From the NCBI RefSeq assembly GCF_030913635.1, contig NZ_CP133188.1, positions 2,356,001 to 2,420,000 of the forward strand: a stretch of 64,000 nucleotides of DNA. Direction: 5' to 3'. Below the pieces are notes generated by a model, which was not told where the DNA came from, made no database searches, and saw only the letters and a program-made list of their open reading frames with translations. This document shows, piece after piece, positions 34,109-43,038 of the stretch. Position 1 is the first letter of the stretch. Each line of letters starts with the position of its first letter. The DNA comes from Sedimentibacter sp. MB35-C1 (GTDB taxonomy: Bacteria > Bacillota > Clostridia > Tissierellales > Sedimentibacteraceae). The translations under genes and the position numbers were made by a program.

Positions 34109-34561
34109 CTATCTAATATTCTTTTTAAATTCTTCTAAAACATATTCTACATTATCCATAGATCTTATTGCTACAAACACGGTATCATCTCCTGCAAGAG
34201 TTCCTACTATATCATCTACTCCCATGAAGTCAATCGCTGATGCACATATCTGAGCTGCTCCTGGTATCGTCTTAAGAACAATAATGTTAAGAGCATTGTC
34301 AATGGAAACAACGGAATTTTCAAATATTTTATACAACCTGTCTGTGATTCCTTCCTGACTTTGCCCTATTGTAGCATATTTGTATTTCCCACTTTTAGCC
34401 ATAACCTTTACAAGCCTAAGCTCTTTAATGTCTCTTGAAATGGTAGCCTGAGTAACGTCGATTCCCATAGCTTTCAAGCCATCAGCAAGCTCTTCCTGAG
34501 TTTCTACTTCTTTTTTTGAAATAAGCTCAAGAATTTTTGTTTGTCTTGTATACTTTTTCAT
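34109..34561 (-). CDS. argR: Arginine repressor
   Basis: Arginine-dependent hexameric repressor/activator of 150 residues controlling arginine metabolism. A winged helix (1-70) with VTQATISRDIKELRLVKV is followed by the arginine-binding domain with GAAQICASAIDFMGVDDIVGTLAGDDT. The ATG at 34561 has GAGGTGA upstream. It lies 10 bp before recN. Confidence 0.97.
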   Translation of the reverse strand: MKKYTRQTKILELISKKEVETQEELADGLKAMGIDVTQATISRDIKELRLVKVMAKSGKYKYATIGQSQEGITDRLYKIFENSVVSIDNALNIIVLKTIPGAAQICASAIDFMGVDDIVGTLAGDDTVFVAIRSMDNVEYVLEEFKKNIR

Positions 34562-34578
34562 TAGTCACCTCATAAAAT

Positions 34579-35388
34579 TCAATTTTTTTTATAATAATCA
34601 AAGGCTGTATTTATTAAGCCCTTGAAATTTGATTCAGAAATAACCGAGATTTGACCGGATTCTTTTCTGATGTATCCAAGGTATTCAATGTTGCCGTCGC
34701 CGCCCTTTACCGGAGAAAATGTCGCTTCCTTTAAACAAAGTCCGCTCTCAGCACAATAAATCTGAATATTATTCAAAACATCCAGATGAGTTTTTTTGTC
34801 TTTGATGATACCGTTTTTCCCTACACTATGTCTTCCAGCTTCAAACTGAGGTTTAATAAGTACGATTATATCTGTTGATTCATTGCTTATATCGTAGATC
34901 TTTGGAAAAATTAGTTTCAGAGAAATAAATGACACATCTGCAGTAATGATATTGATATCCTCTTTAAAAACAGCGGTGTCTATATATCTGAAGTTTGTTC
35001 CTTCAATATTTATTACGAGTGCATTTTTTTTTAAAGATTCGTGAAGCTGGCCATGTCCAACATCCACAGCATATACCATCTTTGCCTGGTTTTTAACAAG
35101 ATAATCTGTAAAACCTCCGGTAGAAGCACCTATATCCACCGCTGTTTTATTTTTTATATCTATATTAAAATGTTTAACGGCTTTTTCTAGTTTTGATGCA
35201 CCGCGTCCAACATATTCAAAATTATTTGTTATTTTTATTTCATCCAAATCAGTTACTCTACCAGATGGCTTAGTCTGTAATCTGTCATTAACATATACGC
35301 TGCCTCCGATAATTAATTGTTTGGCTTTCGCTCTGCTCTCAGTCAAACCTTTTGTTTGAAGATATACATCGAGCCTATATTCTTGCAT
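34579..35388 (-). CDS. tlyA: TlyA family 2'-O-rRNA methyltransferase (YqxC)
   Basis: Protein of 269 residues with an N-terminal S4 RNA-binding domain (YRLDVYLQTKGLTESRAKAKQLI) and an FtsJ-like SAM domain (AVDIGASTGGFTDYL). TlyA homologues methylate 16S and 23S rRNA; the role in Firmicutes is less certain. The ATG at 35388 has AAAGGG upstream; a longer ATG at 35403 lacks a site. In Bacillus the gene lies between dxs and argR; dxs is missing here. Confidence 0.92.
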   Translation of the reverse strand: MQEYRLDVYLQTKGLTESRAKAKQLIIGGSVYVNDRLQTKPSGRVTDLDEIKITNNFEYVGRGASKLEKAVKHFNIDIKNKTAVDIGASTGGFTDYLVKNQAKMVYAVDVGHGQLHESLKKNALVINIEGTNFRYIDTAVFKEDINIITADVSFISLKLIFPKIYDISNESTDIIVLIKPQFEAGRHSVGKNGIIKDKKTHLDVLNNIQIYCAESGLCLKEATFSPVKGGDGNIEYLGYIRKESGQISVISESNFKGLINTAFDYYKKN

Positions 35389-35582
35389 TAAATACCCTTT
35401 CATAACTTTACATAATTATTCTGTTCAGGATGAAAACATTTGAACAATTCAATAGAATTATAGCATAAAAATTTATAAATATCAATTGTATTTTTTTATT
35501 TTATTAGAAATTAAATACTTAAAATGAATAAATATTTTGTTTATTCAATATGGAGCGTGTACGCATACTGCACACATTACAA

Positions 35583-35777
35583 CTATTTAAACGTTTCGTC
35601 AATTACCTTGATTTTTCTTTGTGTGTCTTCAAGTTTTTTAGCACAATAAGAATATGCTTTCATTCCTTCTTCATAATTTTCCAGCAGCTGGTCTAAAGAC
35701 AAGCTGTCACTTGTTTCAAAATCCTGGACTATTTTTTTTAAGTTTTCTAATGCACTTTCAAAGCTGTTATATTCCAT
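35583..35777 (-). CDS. xseB: Exodeoxyribonuclease VII small subunit
   Basis: Small helical subunit of 64 residues that binds XseA to form exonuclease VII for single-strand DNA degradation. The pattern FESALENLKKIVQDFETSDSLSLDQLLENYEEGMKAY is diagnostic. Its ATG overlaps the xseA stop by 1 bp. After it, up to tlyA (35404-35582), I see only a weak hairpin (GAATAAA/TTTATTC near 35532-35551) and no gene. Confidence 0.95.
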   Translation of the reverse strand: MEYNSFESALENLKKIVQDFETSDSLSLDQLLENYEEGMKAYSYCAKKLEDTQRKIKVIDETFK

Positions 35778-36961
35778 TATTCCACCTCTTCAATTTTAAT
35801 TGCCTCTGCCGTAATTTTAAAATCTTTATATGTTATGTTAATTAAATCATTCTCCTCAACTTGGCTGGGTTTTTTTATAATCTTCCCTCTATTATCTGTT
35901 ACAAGAGCAAATCCTTTTTCCAAAAGCTTTTTATAATTGTAGCTGTTAAGCTTTTCGTTAAGGATTTCCAGACAGTTGGACCGACCATTGATTTCTGCGG
36001 TTACATGGCTTGTTATAGCATTCTTGCAGTTTTCAACTTGACTTTTAAGCCTATATATATCATCAATAGGAAGATAGCTTTTCAAAATATACTTTGATGA
36101 TTTGATTTCTGCCTGCTTAATTGTAATTATATTATGTGTCATATGTTTAAGTGCATATACATATCGTTCCAGCTTTTCTTCAACATCTTTATATCCTCTG
36201 ATAATTCTTTCTGCCGCTGCTGTAGGTGTATGACAATATATATCTGCTACGTAATCAGTCAGGGTTCGATCTGTTTCATGACCTATTCCGGTTACTACGG
36301 GAATACTTGATTTATATACTTCCTCGGCAACTTTTAAGTCATTAAAAACATTCAAATCCTCAAAACTTCCACCTCCTCTGGAAATAAGTATAACATCTGC
36401 ATTGTTTTCATTAAAAAAATTGACCCCGCTGATTATGCTGTCTATTGATTTTTCTCCCTGTACTAAAGTGTTGTAAATTATTACCTCAAAATCTGCCCTT
36501 ACGCTTTCAAATGTCTTTAATATATCTTTAATTGCTGCACCGGACTTTGAAGTTACTATTCCTATTTTGGAAGGGTATTCCGGCAGCTCCATATGTCTGT
36601 CAAACATTCCCTGAGACTTTAGCTTTTCCTTTAGTGATTCAAGATCGGATAATATTTTACCTAACCCTATTCTTTCTATGTTTCTTACTGTTAGCTGGTA
36701 GACTCCTTTTACCTCATATAAGGAAATTTCTCCGTCAGCGATAATTCTATCTCCGTTTTTTGAAATGTTGTCAGCAAAAAAAGCAACGCAATTAATACAT
36801 GACGCTCCGTCGCACAAGGAAAAGTATGTGTAACCGGTCTTACTTAACCGGATATTTGAAATTTCTCCTTCTACTCTGAGGTTGTTTAAAATTGAGTTGC
36901 TCATTAAATATTTTTTTATATATTGATTTAAAACTGATACCTTAATTGGTTTTATCTTCAT
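35777..36961 (-). CDS. xseA: Exodeoxyribonuclease VII large subunit
   Basis: Catalytic subunit of 394 residues. An N-terminal OB fold (about 10-105) is followed by the nuclease core with GIVTSKSGAAIKDIL, ISRGGGSFEDLNVFND and GIGHETDRTLTDYVAD, and a coiled-coil tail. The ATG at 36961 has CAGGTGG upstream and overlaps the TsaD-like gene by 20 bp, so translation is coupled. Confidence 0.96.
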   Translation of the reverse strand: MKIKPIKVSVLNQYIKKYLMSNSILNNLRVEGEISNIRLSKTGYTYFSLCDGASCINCVAFFADNISKNGDRIIADGEISLYEVKGVYQLTVRNIERIGLGKILSDLESLKEKLKSQGMFDRHMELPEYPSKIGIVTSKSGAAIKDILKTFESVRADFEVIIYNTLVQGEKSIDSIISGVNFFNENNADVILISRGGGSFEDLNVFNDLKVAEEVYKSSIPVVTGIGHETDRTLTDYVADIYCHTPTAAAERIIRGYKDVEEKLERYVYALKHMTHNIITIKQAEIKSSKYILKSYLPIDDIYRLKSQVENCKNAITSHVTAEINGRSNCLEILNEKLNSYNYKKLLEKGFALVTDNRGKIIKKPSQVEENDLINITYKDFKITAEAIKIEEVE

Positions 36962-37910
36962 TATACCACCTGTCCATTATGGGCATCAACGAAACTCCCA
37001 CGGCATTATCAGATGAATTTTCTTTTGTCGGAAAGATTATATTAAAATCATTTTTTAACTTATCAAAAACTGCATTTCTTATTATAACGTTTGAAGCTAC
37101 TCCTCCTGCAATTATTATAGTATCAAAATAATTGTTTTCTTTGATATAATTAATAATATGCACAATACAGTCAGCAACATATCCAAATATGGAGTTAATT
37201 ATTGATTCTCTGCTATATTTATCGGCAAGAATTAGATTTTTATAATAGTTCTCCATACCTGAAATATTTATATAAGAATCTCCGCTGATTGCAGGGAGCT
37301 TGATCTTTGCAAATTCATTAATTTTTACCATACAATTTTCCATATGCATTCCGCATGGAAACGGAAAACCCATAAAAGTTCCTAACCTGTCAATAAGCTG
37401 TCCGAAGGTTATATCTTTGCTTCCGCCTTTAACGAGGGCTTTATAACCTTTTTTAACTTTTCTTACGTCTAAAAATTCCGTTGTGCCGCCTGAAATATGT
37501 ATTGCTAATATATTAGATGTATGTTCTTGGTATTGTTCTATCAATGAAGCCGCTATATGGTTCTCCTGGTGAGAATATTCAGTATAATCACAGTTCAAAG
37601 TTTTTGCGATTGCTTTACCATAATTTTGTCCTACCGTAAAAACCGGCATATATGATCCTTCCACATTTCTCGGCTTTGAACTGACGCTTACTATTTTTAT
37701 GTTTTTTAAATCTTCTGTTAGCTGACCGTACAAAGTATTAAAATTTTTTAGATGTTGAAAAACAGCATCCTGCTGCCTCAATCCTTTCTGTCCTATAGGA
37801 ACATTCAGAATAATTCTATTATTGAATTTTATTTCTCCGGTTCTTAAATCGGCCAGTGCAATTGAAGTTGTATATGCGCTTGTATCTATGCCGAGTACAT
37901 ACTCTGTCAT
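36942..37910 (-). CDS. TsaD/Kae1-like paralog of unknown function (M22 family)
   Basis: ASKHA-fold protein of 322 residues related to the tRNA t6A enzyme TsaD. It keeps the N-terminal IDTSAYTTS, the metal-binding HxxxH (His114 and His118 in SHQENH), SGGTTEFLD, IDRLGTF and IIIAGGVASN...NSSDNA. Sequence differs from true TsaD (for example SGGTTEF where SGGHTQL is usual), so it is a separate paralog. It overlaps nusB by 4 bp and xseA by 20 bp. The position is where folD is in Bacillus. Function unknown. Confidence 0.8.
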   Translation of the reverse strand: MTEYVLGIDTSAYTTSIALADLRTGEIKFNNRIILNVPIGQKGLRQQDAVFQHLKNFNTLYGQLTEDLKNIKIVSVSSKPRNVEGSYMPVFTVGQNYGKAIAKTLNCDYTEYSHQENHIAASLIEQYQEHTSNILAIHISGGTTEFLDVRKVKKGYKALVKGGSKDITFGQLIDRLGTFMGFPFPCGMHMENCMVKINEFAKIKLPAISGDSYINISGMENYYKNLILADKYSRESIINSIFGYVADCIVHIINYIKENNYFDTIIIAGGVASNVIIRNAVFDKLKNDFNIIFPTKENSSDNAVGVSLMPIMDRWYNEDKTN

Positions 37911-38311
37911 TGTTCAACACGCCTTACGACTGTTCCCAATATTCCGTTAATGAATTTATGTGAATCTTCGTTCGAATATTTTTTGCTTATCTCAACAGCT
38001 TCGTTTATTGAAACAGATGCCGGTATTGAATCATTATATAAGATTTCTGACAGAGCAATCCTGAGCACAGCCAGATCAACCTTTGCAATTCTGTTTATTT
38101 TCCAGTCTTTTGAGTTTTCTGTAATACACTTGTCAATTTTGTCAATATTATCAATCATATCATCCAGTGTCTTGTTCAGATATTCGATATCAACACCCTC
38201 TATTTCAAAGTGGTTAATGTACTTGCAAGGAAGAGATTTATCAAATTCTTTGTTTACATCCATGCAATATGCGATTTTAACTGCTTCTTCTCTTGTTTCT
38301 TTTCGTTTCAT
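37907..38311 (-). CDS. nusB: Transcription antitermination factor NusB
   Basis: All-helical RNA-binding factor of 134 residues for rRNA antitermination. TREEAVKIAYCMDVN opens the protein; NRIAKVDLAVLRIALSEILYN and SVSINEAVEISKKYSNEDSHKFINGILG are diagnostic. I chose the ATG at 38311, preceded by CGGAGG; the open frame extends 30 codons upstream but lacks a ribosome site and similarity. Confidence 0.95.
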   Translation of the reverse strand: MKRKETREEAVKIAYCMDVNKEFDKSLPCKYINHFEIEGVDIEYLNKTLDDMIDNIDKIDKCITENSKDWKINRIAKVDLAVLRIALSEILYNDSIPASVSINEAVEISKKYSNEDSHKFINGILGTVVRRVEQ

Positions 38312-38430
38312 GCTTCCTCCGTTTGCAGGTATACAACTATCGGCTGTTTTCTTTATCCCGCTTGTGAAAATAATTATAGATTGACAACAGGAAAATGTCA
38401 ATCTATAATAGCTTTTTATATTTTATTCGA

Positions 38431-38820
38431 TTATTCAACTATCTCCGTTTCAATAACATCTTTATCTTTATCTTTTTCTTGGATTATGTTAAGTACATGA
38501 ACGTTAACGGCAGCTACAATCATGTCTGTCATCGTTTCTATTTCTTTTTTGACAGCGGCCTGAACTTCTTTTGCTACTTCGCTTATTTTATAGCCATATT
38601 CAACATTAATAAAAATGTCTAAAACAACCGTGTTTTCATTTATTTCAACCTTTATTCCTTTAGAATAATTATTTTTCGAGAATAGGTTTGAAATTCCCTC
38701 AGCCATGCCTGTTCGTGTTGTGCTTACGCCTTTTACACCGCTGGTTGCTATGCCAGCTATTATAATAACTACATCATCAGATATTTTCACCTGGCCGAAT
38801 TCTAAATTTTCGTTATCCAT
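38431..38820 (-). CDS. Asp23/Gls24 family envelope stress protein (YqhY)
   Basis: Small alkaline-shock-type protein of 129 residues. GQVKISDDVVIIIAGIATSGVKGVSTTR and the later VDIFINVEYGYKISEVAKEVQAAVKKEIE are family signatures. In Bacillus YqhY sits next to nusB and influences acetyl-CoA carboxylase; accB/accC are absent from the locus here. Strong GAGGAGG before the ATG at 38820. Confidence 0.92.
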   Translation of the reverse strand: MDNENLEFGQVKISDDVVIIIAGIATSGVKGVSTTRTGMAEGISNLFSKNNYSKGIKVEINENTVVLDIFINVEYGYKISEVAKEVQAAVKKEIETMTDMIVAAVNVHVLNIIQEKDKDKDVIETEIVE

Positions 38821-38862
38821 CTTAGCACCTCCTCAAATGATTATATCAGAAGTTGTAAATTT

Positions 38863-39642
38863 TTACAAATCAATATTATCAAATTTAACTATTTTTATTT
38901 GCTCAGGTTCATAGCTTGTTTCTGATACAATTACATCCAATATTTTTGTTGCATCCGCTTGCTCGATCTTATCATTTGTCACTACCTTAACAGTATCGGA
39001 ATCAACTATTACAGCAGTTTCGTTGTATCCTTTAGATTGAAGCATGAGCTCAATGTTGTTTTCTTTTTCTACAAAGTCATTTTTGTTTAGCAAAAGAGCC
39101 TCGAATTGACTTTTTGTTTCGGCAGAGATGGATTCATTGCTTATGCTTTCTTCGAGATGGTCAATTACATCCATATTTTTCTTATCCTTGTTTAATTTAA
39201 AATTAGCAAAGCTTGAATTAAGCATATCAAAGATACCTTCAGACGAAGCCGTCACTGCATCATCATCCAACAATATATCTGTTATATCACCAAGTATTAC
39301 ATAATCTGATTCTTCCTCAAGTATCTCAGCAATAGATGCTTCTGTGTCTGATTCGGAAGGTACTTCCGGTTCTTCAGTTTCACCAGAATTAACAGCTATA
39401 TCTGTTGTATCTGTCTGTTCCATTACTTCTACAAGCTCAGCCCCACTTATTTCCTCACTACTGTTTTCCAAAATCTGAGACAAATCACTGCTTGAATCTT
39501 CAGAACTAATTTCGTCCTGCAATTGTGCATAATCTTCTTCACTAAATATGTTCTCCGGCGTCATGGTCATATTTATATAACCAATGATAAATATTATTGC
39601 CAAAGAAGTTAAAAATACCAATGTTTCCTTTCTCATAATCAT
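38863..39642 (-). CDS. spoIIIAH: Stage III sporulation protein AH
   Basis: Membrane protein of 259 residues; SpoIIIAH faces the intermembrane space between mother cell and forespore and binds SpoIIQ to form the feeding-tube channel. It has one N-terminal membrane helix (about 7-27), an acidic low-complexity stretch (about 30-115) and a C-terminal YscJ/FliF-like domain. The ATG at 39642 follows GGGGG; an ATG two codons later is possible. Eighth gene of the operon. Confidence 0.9.
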   Translation of the reverse strand: MIMRKETLVFLTSLAIIFIIGYINMTMTPENIFSEEDYAQLQDEISSEDSSSDLSQILENSSEEISGAELVEVMEQTDTTDIAVNSGETEEPEVPSESDTEASIAEILEEESDYVILGDITDILLDDDAVTASSEGIFDMLNSSFANFKLNKDKKNMDVIDHLEESISNESISAETKSQFEALLLNKNDFVEKENNIELMLQSKGYNETAVIVDSDTVKVVTNDKIEQADATKILDVIVSETSYEPEQIKIVKFDNIDL

Positions 39643-39709
39643 AATTACCCCCTGAGTTAAATTCAAAAACTGCTTCGTAGATATCCAAACCGATAAAGTT
39701 AAACAAAAA

Positions 39710-40273
39710 TTATCTGTTGGAAACTACTATTTCAATATCGTTTAAGTTAATATCTAATAAAGTTTTTACACAGTTCATGAGAACCGGGTAAATATCTTTA
39801 TTGCCGCTGTATTTAACTACTACAAGTACACCTGAGATTTCAGGATATTCGTAGTATTTTGGTACAACTTGGTTATTGTTTCCAAGAACCATCTGATTTT
39901 GCTTTGTCTCTCTTTTTACCTCTCTTTTAGTACCGTCACCGCCCACTTCAACATTTGTTTCATTGCTTGTATTTTCATCATAAACAGGTTTCATTTCCGG
40001 AGTGTTTTTAGTATAAATCATAACATCCGCACTATTTACGCTTTCAATTTTTTCCAGTATTTGTTCTAATCTTTTTTCCAATGAATATACATAATTTTCT
40101 GTTGTCAAATCCGGGCTTTCATCGTTGCTCAAGGTAACATCAGAAGTTTTGGTACCTATTATACTGGAGGTATCAAGCTTGAGTATCAATGAAATAATAA
40201 CCAGCAATATAAATATATTTACTGCGTACTTTAGGTTTTTATTGTCCTTGAACATATTAAAAAAATTATTCAT
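39710..40273 (-). CDS. spoIIIAG: Stage III sporulation protein AG
   Basis: Ring-forming membrane protein of 187 residues of the mother-cell-to-forespore channel. One membrane helix (about 15-33) is followed by a domain with LEQILEKIESVNSADVMIYTK and the C-terminal EYPEISGVLVVVKYSGN...DINLNDIEIVVSNR typical of SpoIIIAG. The ATG at 40273 has GGGGG; a longer frame lacks a site. Confidence 0.93.
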   Translation of the reverse strand: MNNFFNMFKDNKNLKYAVNIFILLVIISLILKLDTSSIIGTKTSDVTLSNDESPDLTTENYVYSLEKRLEQILEKIESVNSADVMIYTKNTPEMKPVYDENTSNETNVEVGGDGTKREVKRETKQNQMVLGNNNQVVPKYYEYPEISGVLVVVKYSGNKDIYPVLMNCVKTLLDINLNDIEIVVSNR

Positions 40274-40348
40274 ATGTGCCCCCATTATTTTATTCATTTA
40301 ATGCAAAAGTTTCTGACACTTCATTTAAACGTAACAGTGAAACGAAGT

Positions 40349-40786
40349 CTATTGTATATATATGTTATCTGAACTTGTTTGCAAGATTTCAGCCATATCA
40401 GTTTTTAATCTGTTTACTTCATCCATACTGAGCAATTTGTTTAATGTAACTACTGCTTTTATATCCATGTCATCGTTAAAATTCATCGTTATATCCCTTA
40501 CTACATCATCTCCTTCAAATATTTTTTCATTTATTGAGTCAATAAAATTCTGATCAAAGTTTTGTATACTTACTTCTCTTTCATAAGCATAATCTTCAGG
40601 TTTGATATTATTTAATATATTTAAATCTATTCTTCCATTTAAAAATATATTATCCAGAATATAAATCATGATAAATATTTTAATAGTTATTCTGGAGAAT
40701 TTTTGCGTTTTTCCTTCCGGAAAAATTATCATTATAATGTTAAACATAAGAATTAAAATTAGTATGTTAATTATTGTATTTTTCAT
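40349..40786 (-). CDS. spoIIIAF: Stage III sporulation protein AF
   Basis: Membrane-anchored protein of 145 residues with two N-terminal helices (about 4-22 and 31-48) and a soluble ferredoxin-like C-terminal part, matching SpoIIIAF. Assignment rests on length, topology and position between AE and AG. The ribosome site (GGGTAGC) is weak. Confidence 0.85.
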   Translation of the reverse strand: MKNTIINILILILMFNIIMIIFPEGKTQKFSRITIKIFIMIYILDNIFLNGRIDLNILNNIKPEDYAYEREVSIQNFDQNFIDSINEKIFEGDDVVRDITMNFNDDMDIKAVVTLNKLLSMDEVNRLKTDMAEILQTSSDNIYIQ

Positions 40787-40789
40787 AAG

Positions 40790-41920
40790 CTACCCAAAAA
40801 TATTATTTATATAATTCAGTAAAATTGAATAGTAAACAGTCACGATTATAATAGGAGTCATAAGACATATTAAATATACGTAAAACATATCGGCCATCTC
40901 ATAAATAAGCTTGGATATATTTTCATTGAGCGGCTCCGTCAACACTCCCACTGTCTTGTACAGCACCAGAGCAAGTGATATTTTAATAAGAGATCCTCCG
41001 AATGCCGAAAACATAAATATTATTATCACAATTCCCAGAACATCCTTTATCATTAGAATACTTTTTAAAAATACTCCGAAAAATTTACTCACCGCATTTC
41101 CGATTATGGGTACGGCAGAAGGAGATAATGCTTTTATGGAATTAATAAAAATATTATCTGTCTTGTATAATATATATCCTTGTACAGAAAAATTTATGAC
41201 TACAATAATCATGTAACCTGACAAAAATAATAATGTTGCCTTTTTCAGAAACTTATACATTAATTTGGCATTTATCAGCTTGCTCATATTGTTTATCAAT
41301 ATAACCGTAATGAGAACAACAGTCATAACGTCGGTAAAGGAATAAATAAAACTTGTAGTTATACCTATAACATAATTCAATGACGTATAAAAAAACTGAA
41401 GTATGCTTAATTTGCCGAATGTAAGCATTGCAGCCATGAATACAGCGTTTATTTCTTCTGTTATTATTTTAAACTTAGCAAAGTCTGCCTTCATTATGTT
41501 TTTTATGCTCAAGACATCCTTTAAAACTATTGTAAATATTATCATAACCGAAAACAGAACAACTATATCGGAAACGCTGTGACTGGAAAATTCATCAGAA
41601 AAATACTTAATTATTGTTAAAATCATGCAGATTATCAATATATAGGTGCCGGTACTTACAATCTCTTTTATAAAATTTTTCTCGTTTTCGATCTCATACA
41701 GAAAATAATCCTTTATGCTGATATCCAGCCTGCCCTTAAACGCATTTCCTATAATTTCTCTTATATTTATATTGTTGTCACTAAAATAAGAGTTGTTACT
41801 ATTTATATATTCCTCTAGATTTCCAATGGGTATCTGGTCAATTGCCTCATCTGTTACAGCTGCAAACGCATTTGTAGATATTGATAATATTATAAAAAAC
41901 ATTATTATTATTTTTTTCAT
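40790..41920 (-). CDS. spoIIIAE: Stage III sporulation protein AE
   Basis: Polytopic protein of 376 residues with a signal peptide (about 1-20) and seven to eight membrane helices. It is a core membrane component of the SpoIIIA-SpoIIQ channel. The family segment TSFIYSFTDVMTVVLITVILINN and the SPSAVPIIGNAVSKFFG stretch fit. Position and length agree with SpoIIIAE of other species. Confidence 0.95.
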   Translation of the reverse strand: MKKIIIMFFIILSISTNAFAAVTDEAIDQIPIGNLEEYINSNNSYFSDNNINIREIIGNAFKGRLDISIKDYFLYEIENEKNFIKEIVSTGTYILIICMILTIIKYFSDEFSSHSVSDIVVLFSVMIIFTIVLKDVLSIKNIMKADFAKFKIITEEINAVFMAAMLTFGKLSILQFFYTSLNYVIGITTSFIYSFTDVMTVVLITVILINNMSKLINAKLMYKFLKKATLLFLSGYMIIVVINFSVQGYILYKTDNIFINSIKALSPSAVPIIGNAVSKFFGVFLKSILMIKDVLGIVIIIFMFSAFGGSLIKISLALVLYKTVGVLTEPLNENISKLIYEMADMFYVYLICLMTPIIIVTVYYSILLNYINNIFG

Positions 41921-41924
41921 TTTA

Positions 41925-42314
41925 TCACCCGTTAACCAGCAGCATTATTTGATCAAGAAATATCTTTATTACATCAATTGAATAAATAAGTATAATAAGC
42001 TTACCTGCTATTTCAACCTTCTTGCCTATTGATTCATAATTTAAATCTTTACAAAGGAGAGAAATAAAATCACAAATATACGCTATTCCAACGATTTTAA
42101 GTATAGTAGAAAAATACTCCGATTTTATGTTATACCTTACAAACAGATTTACGAATTCCTGTATATATCCCTTAAGCTCTCTGAAAAGTATGAGCATAAT
42201 CAGTATGCCGAAAATAACCGTAATATGGACTTTGAATTCTTTATTGAAGTTTGAAATTGTAATTCCGAGAATAACAGTGATTAAAGCAATAAATATTATT
42301 TTTGCCAGCAACAT
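41925..42314 (-). CDS. spoIIIAD: Stage III sporulation protein AD
   Basis: Small membrane protein of 129 residues with four hydrophobic helices. The segment KIVGIAYICDFISLLCKDLNYESIGKKVEIAGKLIIL is characteristic of SpoIIIAD. The ATG at 42314 has AAAGGAA upstream. With AC it is related to the flagellar/type III FliQ-like family. Confidence 0.95.
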   Translation of the reverse strand: MLLAKIIFIALITVILGITISNFNKEFKVHITVIFGILIMLILFRELKGYIQEFVNLFVRYNIKSEYFSTILKIVGIAYICDFISLLCKDLNYESIGKKVEIAGKLIILIYSIDVIKIFLDQIMLLVNG

Positions 42315-42327
42315 ATCATTCCTTTCA

Positions 42328-42525
42328 TCAATACAAGTTAAATACTGATTTTACCTCCATAAATAAATCATTCATCATTCCCACAATGAGAGCCATAACA
42401 ACTATAACTCCGGTAAGAGTAACAAACATAGCCTGCTCGTCTCTTCCTGTTTTAGATAAAATCTGATTAAATACAGCCACAACTATTCCTATAGCACCAA
42501 CCTTAAAAATTAAATCAATATCCAT
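42328..42525 (-). CDS. spoIIIAC: Stage III sporulation protein AC
   Basis: Two-helix membrane protein of 65 residues. LIFKVGAIGIVVAVFNQILSKTGRDEQAMFVTLTGVIVVMALI matches SpoIIIAC almost throughout. The ATG at 42525 has GGAGGAA upstream. Confidence 0.97.
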   Translation of the reverse strand: MDIDLIFKVGAIGIVVAVFNQILSKTGRDEQAMFVTLTGVIVVMALIVGMMNDLFMEVKSVFNLY

Positions 42526-42534
42526 AATTTCCTC

Positions 42535-43038
42535 CTAAATCAAAATAACCGCTGCTAAGCACCCCACCAATATAGAAATTCTGTTGTTAAGATTTTTTTT
42601 CTCAGTGTGTGACCTCACAAAGCCTTTCATTGAATTCTCCATTTCCCTGATTGTAAAAAGAAGTTTTTTATTCAGCACATCTGAATAGGCACTTCCGTAA
42701 TAATCAACAATATCTGAAAAATATTTGTTAAAGTCATCCGGTGTGTGTATTAGCTCCTTCATGAAATTTTCCAGCTCATATTTATTTTTTTTATGTATCA
42801 GGTGTTCTTGAAGTTTATTGCAGATTTTTTTGGTTTCATCATTTTTGTAATTGTATTTCAGGTATATTTCTTCATATGACAGCTTCATATCACATGAATA
42901 TGTTCTTAAATAGTCCGTGAAATTCAAAAGTTCTTCCATGCTTGCTATACATTTGTCTCCGTAATCATTTATGAATTTAAAAATTAGTTTTACGGTTACT
43001 ATAGTCAGGACGAACAACATCGATTTAATCCAAATCAT
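42535..43038 (-). CDS. spoIIIAB: Stage III sporulation protein AB
   Basis: Membrane-anchored helical protein of 167 residues with helices at both ends (about 5-22 and 150-166), structurally like GspF of type II secretion. The tail AYSDVLNKKLLFTIREMENSM and position after AA support the call. Its start overlaps spoIIIAA by 14 bp. Confidence 0.9.
   Translation of the reverse strand: MIWIKSMLFVLTIVTVKLIFKFINDYGDKCIASMEELLNFTDYLRTYSCDMKLSYEEIYLKYNYKNDETKKICNKLQEHLIHKKNKYELENFMKELIHTPDDFNKYFSDIVDYYGSAYSDVLNKKLLFTIREMENSMKGFVRSHTEKKNLNNRISILVGCLAAVILI

Noticed and set aside
37950-38384. Plus-strand 144-codon open frame opposite nusB
   Set aside because: nusB on the minus strand has clear family motifs; the opposite frame is a shadow.
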